Positions 8,104 to 14,958 of a DNA stretch of 33,101 nucleotides are shown piece by piece (position 1 is the first letter of the stretch; each line of letters begins with the position of its first letter). Where the stretch lies: assembly GCA_017416485.1 (NCBI GenBank), contig JAFQCH010000046.1, forward strand, positions 32,001-65,101, read 5' to 3'. A model generated the notes under the pieces. The model saw only the letters and a program-made list of their open reading frames with translations, was not told where the DNA came from and searched no databases. The translations under genes were made by a program, and so were the position numbers. The stretch comes from Clostridia bacterium (GTDB taxonomy: Bacteria; Bacillota; Clostridia; Oscillospirales; Acutalibacteraceae).

Positions 8104-9171
8104 ATGGAAACGCTCGTTAAAGGAATCGCTTACCACGGAAACAGAATGCTTACCCATGTGCGGGAAGATATGCAGGAACTAGCTGCAAGTGGTTTTAATT
8201 CCGTTCTGCATATGTTTTCGCACAATGACTGGGACAGACATAATAACATCATGGGTGAAATCTTTTCCATTTCGGATTATTACGGCCTTGATGTCTGGGT
8301 CGATAACTGGGGTCTCGGAGGCCCTCCCGGGGATAAATCCCACTTTTTGTCCTATTACCCACAAGCACATCAAATCAACTCTGACGGTACCATCAATGCT
8401 GTAAGGGTTTGTTATAATCATACATCGTTTGTGGATTTTACAAAACGCTGGATTGATGCCGTTTATAATGCAGGTGCAAGAAAAATCTTTTGGGACGAAC
8501 CCCATCTTGCCGATGATCGTGCAGGGGATGTAAGAACATGGACCTGCCGTTGCGAAGTTTGCAAGAAACTGTTTGAAGAACGCTTCAATATGCCCATGCC
8601 GACTATTTTTACAAAAGAAGTTGAAGACTTCCGCAAATGGACGATTACCAATTATTTCAGCACCGTAGCGCAGTATGCCAAGGACAAGGGAATGTACAAT
8701 TCCGTCTGTGTGATGTTCAGCAGCAATGTGAGTAAAGATGCTGTTGACCTCGGAGTGGATTTAGAGAGTATCTGCTCTTGTCCTGCACTTGATAACATCG
8801 GTTCGGATCCTTACTGGATCGGTGCTGTCAATTCCGATTACGAAGATGTCTATCGCTTTGTGTATGAAAAATCAAAGCAGAATCTGGATGTCTGCCGGCA
8901 ATATAATAAAGATCATAATCTGTGGTTGCAGGCGTTCAATGTCGGTGTGAACAGGGAAGAAGAACTCATTGCCGCCGCAGATGCCATTTATGATGCAGGT
9001 GCAAGAACGATTTTTGCATGGGGGTTCAGAGGCTCGGATGCCAACGACTACCGCGCAAAAGCTCCCGACCGCACATGGTATGTAACCAAAGCGGCATTTG
9101 AGCGCATCACCGAACGTCATCGTAATGAATGCCGTGATCGTGCCCGTGCGCGTATTTTTCAGAATAAATGA
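8104..9171 (+). CDS. Unassigned TIM-barrel-like, glycosidase-like protein
   Basis: 355 residues. The ATG at 8104 is preferred over TTG 8098 because GAGGA at 8092-8096 is then spaced 7 bases. There is no signal peptide or membrane segment. The sequence alternates strands and helices in a barrel-like pattern: 'GFNSVLHMF', 'LDVWVDNWGLGGPPG', 'GARKIFWDEPHL', 'DNIGSDPYW', 'NLWLQAFNVG', 'GARTIFAWGFRGSD'. D131-E132 in 'FWDEPH' is placed like a strand-4 acid of a hydrolase. A compact cysteine motif CRCEVC (148-153) follows at once, which could bind metal. I do not recognise a characterised family; it resembles hypothetical glycoside-hydrolase-like barrels. Its place 10 bases after the kinase in a sugar operon favours action on a sugar derivative, but this is inference. 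Confidence 0.7.
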   Translation: METLVKGIAYHGNRMLTHVREDMQELAASGFNSVLHMFSHNDWDRHNNIMGEIFSISDYYGLDVWVDNWGLGGPPGDKSHFLSYYPQAHQINSDGTINAVRVCYNHTSFVDFTKRWIDAVYNAGARKIFWDEPHLADDRAGDVRTWTCRCEVCKKLFEERFNMPMPTIFTKEVEDFRKWTITNYFSTVAQYAKDKGMYNSVCVMFSSNVSKDAVDLGVDLESICSCPALDNIGSDPYWIGAVNSDYEDVYRFVYEKSKQNLDVCRQYNKDHNLWLQAFNVGVNREEELIAAADAIYDAGARTIFAWGFRGSDANDYRAKAPDRTWYVTKAAFERITERHRNECRDRARARIFQNK

Positions 9172-9188
9172 AGAAGGAACATGATGTT

Positions 9189-10934
9189 ATGAATCTGCGA
9201 AAAAAGTTTGAAAATGCAGATAAAAATGTTTTATTCAGACATCTTATTTTTATTGCATTTTTGTATTTTGCATCTTGCTTGTTATTGTGGAAATGCAAAA
9301 TCGGTTTCGGAAATGTGGATGAAAGTTTCTACCTGACCATTCCCTACAGATTGTTTCAGGGGGATGCGCTTTTTGTGCATGAATGGCATTTGTCACAAAT
9401 GGCAGGGGTGCTGACATATCCGATTGTTTCTTTATATCTCAAAATAAAGGGAAGCACAGTCGGTATTGTTCTGTTTATGCGGTATGTTTGCACTGTTCTG
9501 CAACTGCTGACTGCTGTCTTTTTATATATCCGTCTGCACAAAATCAATTGGTTCGGTGCCTTGTTTGCATCTTTGAGTTATGTGCTTTACATTCCGTTCG
9601 GTATCATGGCACTGTCTTACAATTCAATGGCGGTTATGCTGTTGGTTCTCTGCACCACCATTCTGATCACCGCTGAAAAACACAAATCTGTGCAATATGT
9701 GATTGCAGGATTGTTTTTTGCGGGGGCTGTTTTGTGCTGTCCGTATCTCGCGTTTGTGTTTATTCTTTATGCAGTTGCGGTTTTTGCTTATTGTCTTTTT
9801 ACAAAAATCAGAAAAAAGACTTTTTCCAAAGATTGCACACCTTATTCCATAAAAGGTGTTGTGTTTCTGTGTTGCGGTGCCGCTGTTGCCGCCTGTGTCT
9901 TTGCGATTTTTGTGCTTTCGCGGGCATCTTTGAGCGAAATTATTGAAGCATTTCCGTCCATTATGAATGATCCGGAGCATCCGTCCGTGACACTCAAAGA
10001 AATTACACAAAAATTTTTCAGGGTGATTTATCAATCCAATGCAATGTCAAAGTATATTTATCCCGTTCTGCTTGCACTGTTTGGTGTTTGCCTTGCGGAT
10101 AAGCAGAGAGCTGTCAGAAAAAATCTGTATGTTTCAATTGCAGCTGTGGGTGTTGTGATCATGCTCATTGCAAGTTTTCATCTGAATAACTACATAAACC
10201 ATATCATGTGGCCGTTGAATATTCTTGCATTGTTCATTGTTGCCGTTTCCGAAAAACGCATTGTGAGATATATTTTTGCCTGCAACTGGATCATCGGCAT
10301 TGCCTATGCTTTTTGCCTGAATGCAACCTCCAATCAGGGATTTTATGCCATTTCTTCCGCTTCGTCCGTTGCGCTTGTCGGCAGTATTATGATGATTGCC
10401 GTATTTGTTGCTGAGGTAAAAGAAAAGCAGAAAAACACAGATGCCGAACATTTTGTGATGATTCTTGTTTGCCTGAGTCTTGTGTTGCAACTCGGTTGCC
10501 AGACCGTGCTTCGCTACAAAAGCGTATTCTGGGAAACAGATATGAAATCGCAGACACAGCTTATTGAAGACGGACACAATAAAGGTCTTTATGTCACGGA
10601 ATCGAAACTGAATTACTATTATAATTGTCTTGATAATCTGGAAACACTTGAAGAATATGATTCCGATAAAGTGCTGTTCTTATCGGATACAACATGGTAT
10701 TATCTTGCGGCAGAAACGCAACTGTGTACCTATTCTGCATGGATGTCGGGTGTGAATGAACATTCGCTTGACAGGCTTGAGGAATATTACAGGATCAGCC
10801 CCGAGAAACTGCCCGATCTTGTGTATGCCGATGTTGCAAACAAAGCCATCGCAGAGAAATTCTGCGAACGGTTCGGATATACGATCAACAGGGAAGACGC
10901 GGTTATCATTGCAACAAAAAACGTTGCGGAATAA
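9189..10934 (+). CDS. GT-C fold membrane glycosyltransferase-like protein
   Basis: 581 residues from ATG 9189, which has AAGGA at 9174-9178; the ATG at 9168 that overlaps the previous stop has no ribosome site. Ten or more hydrophobic helices fill residues 15 to about 430, followed by a soluble C-terminal part of about 130 residues. After the first helix comes 'GNVDESFYLTIPYRLFQGD', with D44-E45 in the first outer loop, the acidic pair placed as in GT39/GT83-like GT-C enzymes that use lipid-linked sugars. The predicted activity is transfer of a sugar from a polyprenyl-phosphate donor on the outer face of the membrane. Acceptor and donor are unknown. A cell-envelope enzyme inside a catabolic operon is odd; it may decorate the surface with the same sugar, or simply be co-transcribed. 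Confidence 0.7.
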   Translation: MNLRKKFENADKNVLFRHLIFIAFLYFASCLLLWKCKIGFGNVDESFYLTIPYRLFQGDALFVHEWHLSQMAGVLTYPIVSLYLKIKGSTVGIVLFMRYVCTVLQLLTAVFLYIRLHKINWFGALFASLSYVLYIPFGIMALSYNSMAVMLLVLCTTILITAEKHKSVQYVIAGLFFAGAVLCCPYLAFVFILYAVAVFAYCLFTKIRKKTFSKDCTPYSIKGVVFLCCGAAVAACVFAIFVLSRASLSEIIEAFPSIMNDPEHPSVTLKEITQKFFRVIYQSNAMSKYIYPVLLALFGVCLADKQRAVRKNLYVSIAAVGVVIMLIASFHLNNYINHIMWPLNILALFIVAVSEKRIVRYIFACNWIIGIAYAFCLNATSNQGFYAISSASSVALVGSIMMIAVFVAEVKEKQKNTDAEHFVMILVCLSLVLQLGCQTVLRYKSVFWETDMKSQTQLIEDGHNKGLYVTESKLNYYYNCLDNLETLEEYDSDKVLFLSDTTWYYLAAETQLCTYSAWMSGVNEHSLDRLEEYYRISPEKLPDLVYADVANKAIAEKFCERFGYTINREDAVIIATKNVAE

Positions 10935-10947
10935 GGAGAATTCTCTT

Positions 10948-12132
10948 ATGAATGAAAAATTCAGAATTGCATCCTTATTGCATACAGATGTAAAACAGAC
11001 CGCATTGCATGACTATGATGTGAATACGGCACAGAAAGTCCGTAATTATCACAGATCATTCCCCATGTATAAGCAAACACCGCTGTGTTGCATGCAAAAC
11101 ACAGCGGCAGATTTGGGGTTAGGAAATATCTATGTCAAAAATGAAGCCGAACGTTTCGGGTTGAACGCTTTTAAGGTGCTCGGCGGCAGTTTTGCCGTGG
11201 GTAGTATTCTTGCCGAAAGAGCAGGAAAAAATATTTTTGATACCGATTACACGCAACTTATTTCCGCGGAAATAAAAAATAAAAACAAAGACCTCACGTT
11301 CATCACTGCCACCGACGGCAACCACGGCAGAGGGGTTGCATGGTCTGCAAGGCAGTTCGGTTGCAAAAGTATTGTTTATATGCCAAAAGGCTCGGTTGCT
11401 GAGCGACTTGAAAATATAAAAAAAGCGGGTGCGGATGCGAGTATCACAGATTTGAATTATGATAATACCGTCCGTCTTGCAACAAAACACGCCAACGAAA
11501 ACGGTTTTTTTCTTGTGCAGGATACCGCTTTTGACAATTATGTCGAAATCCCCCAACGCATTATGCAGGGCTATTGCACCATGGCACTCGAAGCACACGA
11601 ACAGTTGCCCGAAAAGCCGACCCACATCTTTTTGCAGGCGGGTGTCGGTTCCATGGCGGCGGCAGTTACGGCATTCTTTGCTTCTGTTTACGGTGAAAAT
11701 CGCCCCGTTATAACGATTGTTGAACCCCTGACGGCAGATTGCTTTTATCGCACCGCAAAGGCAAATGACGGCAAAATGCACTGCGTGGACGGCGATATGA
11801 AAACCATCATGGCAGGTCTTGCCTGCGGCGAGCCTTGCAGTCTTGCGTGGGATATTTTGTCGCAATATGCCGATCATTTTATCGCGTTCCATGACGAAGC
11901 CGCCGCAGACGGTATGCGTCTTCTTGCAAGACCTTACGGACAAGATACACCGATTGTCGCAGGGGAAAGCGGTGCTTCCGCCTTCGGCTGTGCGACAGAA
12001 ATAATGCGCAATCCCGAGTTGTCGGAACTGCGCAAAATTTTGCAATTGAATGAAAACAGTGTTGTTTTGTTTTTTAACACGGAAGGTGCAACGGATACGG
12101 AGAATTACAACAAGATTATCAAAGAATTATAA
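10948..12132 (+). CDS. dpaL: Diaminopropionate ammonia-lyase
   Basis: 394 residues. The ATG at 10948 has AAGGAG at 10933-10938; a much longer in-frame reading back into the previous gene is not real. PLP enzyme of fold type II: 'NEAERFGLNAFKVLGGSFA' carries the Schiff-base lysine K76, the position expected for DpaL. 'TATDGNHGRGVAWSARQ' is the phosphate/substrate loop, and 'TIMAGLACGEPC' and 'GESGASAFG' are also diagnostic. It converts 2,3-diaminopropionate (D or L) to pyruvate and two ammonia. It is the last gene of the seven-gene run and its end overlaps the convergent gene at 12119 by 14 bases. Why an amino-acid lyase ends a sugar operon is unclear; an amino-sugar or diamino-compound substrate for the locus is one possibility. 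No terminator is seen after it. Confidence 0.93.
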   Translation: MNEKFRIASLLHTDVKQTALHDYDVNTAQKVRNYHRSFPMYKQTPLCCMQNTAADLGLGNIYVKNEAERFGLNAFKVLGGSFAVGSILAERAGKNIFDTDYTQLISAEIKNKNKDLTFITATDGNHGRGVAWSARQFGCKSIVYMPKGSVAERLENIKKAGADASITDLNYDNTVRLATKHANENGFFLVQDTAFDNYVEIPQRIMQGYCTMALEAHEQLPEKPTHIFLQAGVGSMAAAVTAFFASVYGENRPVITIVEPLTADCFYRTAKANDGKMHCVDGDMKTIMAGLACGEPCSLAWDILSQYADHFIAFHDEAAADGMRLLARPYGQDTPIVAGESGASAFGCATEIMRNPELSELRKILQLNENSVVLFFNTEGATDTENYNKIIKEL

Positions 12133-12694
12133 AAAGAATAACTGAAAAAATGAGAAATAAAGAACCGACTAACAAAAAAGGAGCAATTGCATTGATGGGT
12201 TTTACCCGCTTATCAACACAATTGTACGGTTTTTCGGGATCAATGAAAATGGTGTAGGTATCGTATCGTTTATATAATTTATTGTGTGTATTCTCCTGAA
12301 AACTTATAAAACTGTATTGTCGGTATTCTTTATCTTTATAAACATAGAAAAACAGAGGTGTGCAGGTGTCTGAGTATTCTGAAGAAAAATCTTTTTTACA
12401 GGAAATGTATGTTGCATTGATTTTGAGAGAACAGTTTTTGTATCGTATCATATAGCATGCTGCATATGACATGAAAAACAGTCCGACTGCGAAACAAACG
12501 GACGCAGGAGACACAACAAGTCTCGTGCCTGTGCTACAATAAATTGAATATATTGAACAAACCGCAAAAGGAAGGGCTGTAGCAATGCCGAAGTCTCTTT
12601 GATGCGGTTTTTTTACGGCATAACAAACCGCAGACGCAAATCCGCCGAGCAACATTGCAGTAACAGTCCAATTGATAATTGAAATGCTGCTCAT
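12119..12694 (-). CDS. DUF3592-like membrane protein
   Basis: 191 residues; the ribosome site AAAGGAG lies just upstream of the ATG at 12694. There are three or four hydrophobic segments: two near the N-terminus, one around residue 67-87, and one at the C-terminus. Between them is a soluble beta-rich part with 'TPLFFYVYKDKEYRQYSF' and 'YKRYDTYTIFIDPEKPYNC', the Y-x-x-G/K-x-x-Y ... v-y-x-dP-x-x-P pattern of DUF3592-type proteins. Function unknown. It is the last of three small minus-strand genes and is clearly related in layout to the gene at 12696-13214, separated by one base, so the two are probably ancient duplicates. It is AT-richer than the flanking operon. Confidence 0.72.
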   Translation of the reverse strand: MSSISIINWTVTAMLLGGFASAVCYAVKKPHQRDFGIATALPFAVCSIYSIYCSTGTRLVVSPASVCFAVGLFFMSYAACYMIRYKNCSLKINATYISCKKDFSSEYSDTCTPLFFYVYKDKEYRQYSFISFQENTHNKLYKRYDTYTIFIDPEKPYNCVDKRVKPINAIAPFLLVGSLFLIFSVILFIIL

Positions 12695-12695
12695 A

Positions 12696-13214
12696 TTATA
12701 CTCCTTTCAGATAAAAACCGATAACAATACAAGCAATGCAGAACAGTATAGTAATGCAAAAGGTCAGCACATCTCTTTTTTTGTTATAAGCACAGCGTTC
12801 GGGCTTGTTCGGATTGATCCAAATGGTATATTCGTTGTTTTCTTCAAACATCTTTTTGATCTTTCGTTTGGAATAATGATCAATGGTTTCACGGTCATTG
12901 TATTGTTTATCCTCAAATTTGTAACTGAACACAAGGGCATATTGCCAATTATTGCCGGTCAGGCTGTGTCCTTTAAAAACTGCGGTGACCGGTTCATTGC
13001 ACTTCGTCGTGCGCACGATTGCGAGTATTGTGATGCTCAATAGCAATACACCTAGACCGGAGATTGCCACAGGTGCATTGGTCTGCATCATGTATGCGAA
13101 TCCGAAGATAAATGCGATGAATACAACAGGAATCAATACAATGGTCAATATAAAGGGTACATTACCTTTCAGTCTTTTTTTTGCAGACTTGAACAGATCA
13201 AGGTATTCATTCAT
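12696..13214 (-). CDS. DUF3592-like membrane protein
   Basis: 172 residues from ATG 13214, which has AAGGAG at 13228-13223; an upstream extension to 13319 would run into the preceding gene without a ribosome site. Two transmembrane helices lie around residues 20-70, and a third is at the very C-terminus (CITILFCIACIVIGFYL). The soluble middle part reads 'YALVFSYKFEDKQYNDRE' and 'NNEYTIWINPNKPERCAYN', matching the DUF3592 layout also seen in the downstream neighbour ('YTIFIDPEKPYNC'). No function is known. It belongs to a three-gene transcript driven from 13692-13664. Confidence 0.72.
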   Translation of the reverse strand: MNEYLDLFKSAKKRLKGNVPFILTIVLIPVVFIAFIFGFAYMMQTNAPVAISGLGVLLLSITILAIVRTTKCNEPVTAVFKGHSLTGNNWQYALVFSYKFEDKQYNDRETIDHYSKRKIKKMFEENNEYTIWINPNKPERCAYNKKRDVLTFCITILFCIACIVIGFYLKGV

Positions 13215-13227
13215 AAAACACACTCCT

Positions 13228-13623
13228 TTAAGGTTTGCAAAAATACGGTCCGCACCAATCGCATTCGTGTGTACGCACATAAGTCCATGAAAAATCTTTT
13301 GCAACAATGTAAATATCAATGCCCGTCTCGTTGTCCAATTCTTCTGCAGAAATTTTTCCTGTCATCGTAATTTTCTCAAGACGGTTGCGGTGTTCGTAAA
13401 ATTTGACAGCATCTGTGTATTTTAAGTTGTTAAAAGCCGCTCTTGCTTCATCACCCTTCAAACAAGGAACCTTGCACCATGTAAACAAATGCCACAATAA
13501 ATTGCCACCGTAAGTAACATGGGCTTCAATCATCTTTTTGCTGACATTTTTCCCGAACACCGAAAGCCATTTATCTTTCAGTTTATTGCTGTCTGTGATA
13601 TAGGAAAGAATGTTCTCATCCAT
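13228..13623 (-). CDS. Small soluble protein, DUF4275-like
   Basis: 131 residues; GAAAGAGG precedes the ATG at 13623 with a 7-base gap. No membrane segment. Visible landmarks are 'GGNLLWHLFTW' (residues 39-49), 'LKGDEARAAFNNL' and the C-terminal 'DFSWTYVRTHECDWCGPYFCKP'. The W-H-x-F and G-D-E-A-R-x-A-F pattern with a closing D-F-S-W-T ... GPYF recalls the DUF4275 family of uncharacterised Firmicutes proteins; this assignment is from memory of the pattern. It is the first gene of a three-gene run with two DUF3592-like membrane proteins, its stop lying 13 bases before the next start. Function unknown. Confidence 0.68.
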   Translation of the reverse strand: MDENILSYITDSNKLKDKWLSVFGKNVSKKMIEAHVTYGGNLLWHLFTWCKVPCLKGDEARAAFNNLKYTDAVKFYEHRNRLEKITMTGKISAEELDNETGIDIYIVAKDFSWTYVRTHECDWCGPYFCKP

Positions 13624-13663
13624 GTGTGTTCCTCTTTCATTTAAAATGGTTCTTAATGATTAA

Positions 13664-13692
13664 AGGATAGCATCAATCGGAATATTTGTCAA
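13664..13692 (-). promoter_or_regulatory. Promoter of the 13623-12119 gene run
   Basis: On the minus strand TTGACA (13692-13687) and TATCCT (13669-13664) are spaced 17 bp. The -10 box lies about 40 bases before the start codon at 13623. Confidence 0.72.
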
Positions 13693-13713
13693 TCGGTATG
13701 TGTATATACCTGC

Positions 13714-13754
13714 GGTGATGTCTTTTTTTTATTGGCAGAGGAATAGGGATTCGA
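13714..13754. repeat. Duplicated tRNA-Gln(CUG) 3' end plus terminator tail (copy 1)
   Basis: This stretch matches 13933-13971 base for base except that the T-run is 8 instead of 6. It contains the last 24 bases of tRNA-Gln(CUG), including the CCA and T-arm half, and the distal half of its terminator (GGTGATGTC then Ts). The tRNA homology stops at GATTCGA, in the T loop. It looks like an attachment-site-type or target-site duplication at a tRNA 3' end. Confidence 0.85.
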
Positions 13755-13901
13755 CTCTCGCACTGCGGTGCTCGGTCAGGCGCGGCTCTTCAGGCTGACG
13801 GCCCCGTCCCCCTTTGTCTGCTTCGCAGACATTTCCCCCACACTGTGGGGGAATCTTCCACCGGACGTTCATTCACCACCGCGCCGCTTCGAATCCCTAT
13901 T
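13742..13901. repeat. Hairpin-rich element bounded by inverted tRNA T-arm sequences
   Basis: The left boundary AATAGGGATTCGA (13742-13754) is repeated in inverse orientation as TTCGAATCCCTATT (13888-13901), so the element has tRNA-derived terminal inverted repeats. Inside are at least two strong hairpins, GTCTGC-TTC-GCAGAC near 13818-13832 and CCCCCACA-C-TGTGGGGG near 13835-13852, plus weaker ones (GCAC-TGCG-GTGC). The interior is much richer in G+C than its surroundings, and no plausible gene is encoded. It could be a small non-autonomous mobile repeat. Confidence 0.75.
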
Positions 13902-13912
13902 ATCAAACGAAC

Positions 13913-13947
13913 AAAAAAAAGACACCACACAAGGTGATGTCTTTTTT
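13913..13947 (-). terminator. Terminator of tRNA-Gln(CUG)
   Basis: GACACCAC (13921-13928) and GTGATGTC (13934-13941) form an 8-bp stem with one C:A mismatch, with A-run 13913-13920 and T-run 13942-13947 on either side. On the minus strand it lies directly after the tRNA CCA and ends in T8. Confidence 0.8.
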
Positions 13948-13949
13948 AT

Positions 13950-14023
13950 TGGCAGAGGAATAGGGATTCGAACCCCAACAAACAGAGTCAGAGTCTGTCG
14001 TGCTACCGTTACACCATTCCTCT
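13950..14023 (-). tRNA. tRNA-Gln (anticodon CUG)
   Basis: Minus-strand acceptor stem AGAGGAA/TTCCTCT, discriminator G, CCA encoded at 13952-13950. The anticodon arm is ACAGA-CTCTGAC-TCTGT, giving anticodon CUG. The T arm is GGGGTTCGAATCCC. The D arm reads GTGTAACGGTAGCAC, typical of tRNA-Gln. The 3' end is duplicated 219 bases downstream. Confidence 0.95.
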
Positions 14024-14035
14024 AAACGCATTGCT

Positions 14036-14064
14036 ATTATACACACCGAGTGGGGTGTTGTCAA
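14036..14064 (-). promoter_or_regulatory. Promoter of tRNA-Gln(CUG)
   Basis: On the minus strand a perfect TTGACA (14064-14059) and perfect TATAAT (14041-14036) are spaced 17 bp. The -10 box ends 12 bases before the tRNA 5' end. Confidence 0.92.
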
Positions 14065-14114
14065 GTCTTTTTTTTGAAAAAATTTCATTTATTTTTATTA
14101 TTTATTTTACAGAA

Positions 14115-14158
14115 TAAAAAACATCGGTGCGGGTTGAATTTTCGCACCGATGAAAGAT
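14115..14158 (-). terminator. Terminator after nagB
   Basis: Perfect 10-bp stem CATCGGTGCG (14122-14131) / CGCACCGATG (14143-14152) with an 11-base loop. On the minus strand it is followed by a T-run, 18 bases after the nagB stop. Confidence 0.88.
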
Positions 14159-14170
14159 ATTTTTTCAGTT

Positions 14171-14893
14171 TTACAGCAGGGAAGCGGCGGCTTTGTCAAG
14201 AAGCAGTACGCAGTCTGCGTGGTTCTGCAGAATGGAAGCGGGTACTTGGGCAGTCACTTCGCCCTTGACCGTGTCGTGAATTGCCTGTGCCTTTGCGGGG
14301 CCTGTTGCAATCAGAACGATTTTCTTTGCTGCCATGATGGAGCCGACACCCATGGTCAGTGCATAATGCGGCATGGGATTTTCGTCAAAATAACGGCTGT
14401 TTGCCTGCAGGGTGCTGTCGGTCAGCTTGACCTTGAATGTGCCCGTTGTGAATTCATCGGCGGGTTCATTGAAGCCGATGTGGCCGTTGTTGCCGATGCC
14501 CAGAAGCTGAATGTCAATTCCGCCTGCTGCAACGATTGCAGCATCAAAATCGGCGGCTTCCTTTTCTGCATCTTCTGCGTTGCCGTCCAGAATATGCACG
14601 TTTTCTTCTTTGATATCCACAGCATTGAAAAGATTTTCATGCATGAAGGTGTAGTAACTGTTTTTGTCATCCTTGGGCAGATCGCAGTATTCGTCAAGGT
14701 TGAATGTGCGGATGTCTGCAAAGCTGATTTCGCCTGCCTTGTACATTTCAATCAGACGATTATAAGTCGGCACGGGGGATGCGCCCGTTGCAAGACCGAG
14801 CACACTTGCAGGGTTCTTTTTGATCTGCGTTGCAAAAATATCGGCGGCGGCAAGAGCCAGTTCGTTTGCATTTTCAAAAATTCTGATTTCCAT
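14171..14893 (-). CDS. nagB: Glucosamine-6-phosphate deaminase
   Basis: 240 residues, the usual length of the Gram-positive form; AAGGATGG precedes the ATG at 14893. The family landmarks are in order: 'LGLATGASP' (32-40, phosphate binding), 'FNLDEYCDL' with the general base D67, and 'LGIGNNGHIGFNEP' (131-144), which holds the ring-opening H138 and E143. It converts glucosamine-6-phosphate to fructose-6-phosphate and ammonia, feeding amino-sugar carbon into glycolysis. It has its own perfect promoter and terminator, so it is monocistronic. No NagA or transporter lies beside it. Control by GlcNAc-responsive repressors is common in the phylum, but no operator was identified. Confidence 0.95.
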   Translation of the reverse strand: MEIRIFENANELALAAADIFATQIKKNPASVLGLATGASPVPTYNRLIEMYKAGEISFADIRTFNLDEYCDLPKDDKNSYYTFMHENLFNAVDIKEENVHILDGNAEDAEKEAADFDAAIVAAGGIDIQLLGIGNNGHIGFNEPADEFTTGTFKVKLTDSTLQANSRYFDENPMPHYALTMGVGSIMAAKKIVLIATGPAKAQAIHDTVKGEVTAQVPASILQNHADCVLLLDKAAASLL

Positions 14894-14922
14894 AACAAAC
14901 CATCCTTATCATTTTTGGCATT

Positions 14923-14951
14923 ATTATAACACTGTTCTCGGTTCGTGTCAA
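14923..14951 (-). promoter_or_regulatory. Promoter of nagB
   Basis: On the minus strand a perfect TTGACA (14951-14946), 17-bp spacer and perfect TATAAT (14928-14923) lie about 30 bases before the nagB start. The -35 box nearly abuts the end of the upstream carboxypeptidase gene. Confidence 0.9.
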
Positions 14952-14958
14952 TCGCTAA

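Noticed and set aside
10756..10947. N-terminal extension of dpaL into the GT-C gene
   Set aside because: It starts at a GTG inside the previous gene, has no ribosome site, and the family start matches ATG 10948.
13768..14025. 85-residue frame across the hairpin element and tRNA-Gln(CUG)
   Set aside because: It is composed of repeat and tRNA sequence on the wrong strand; not a gene.
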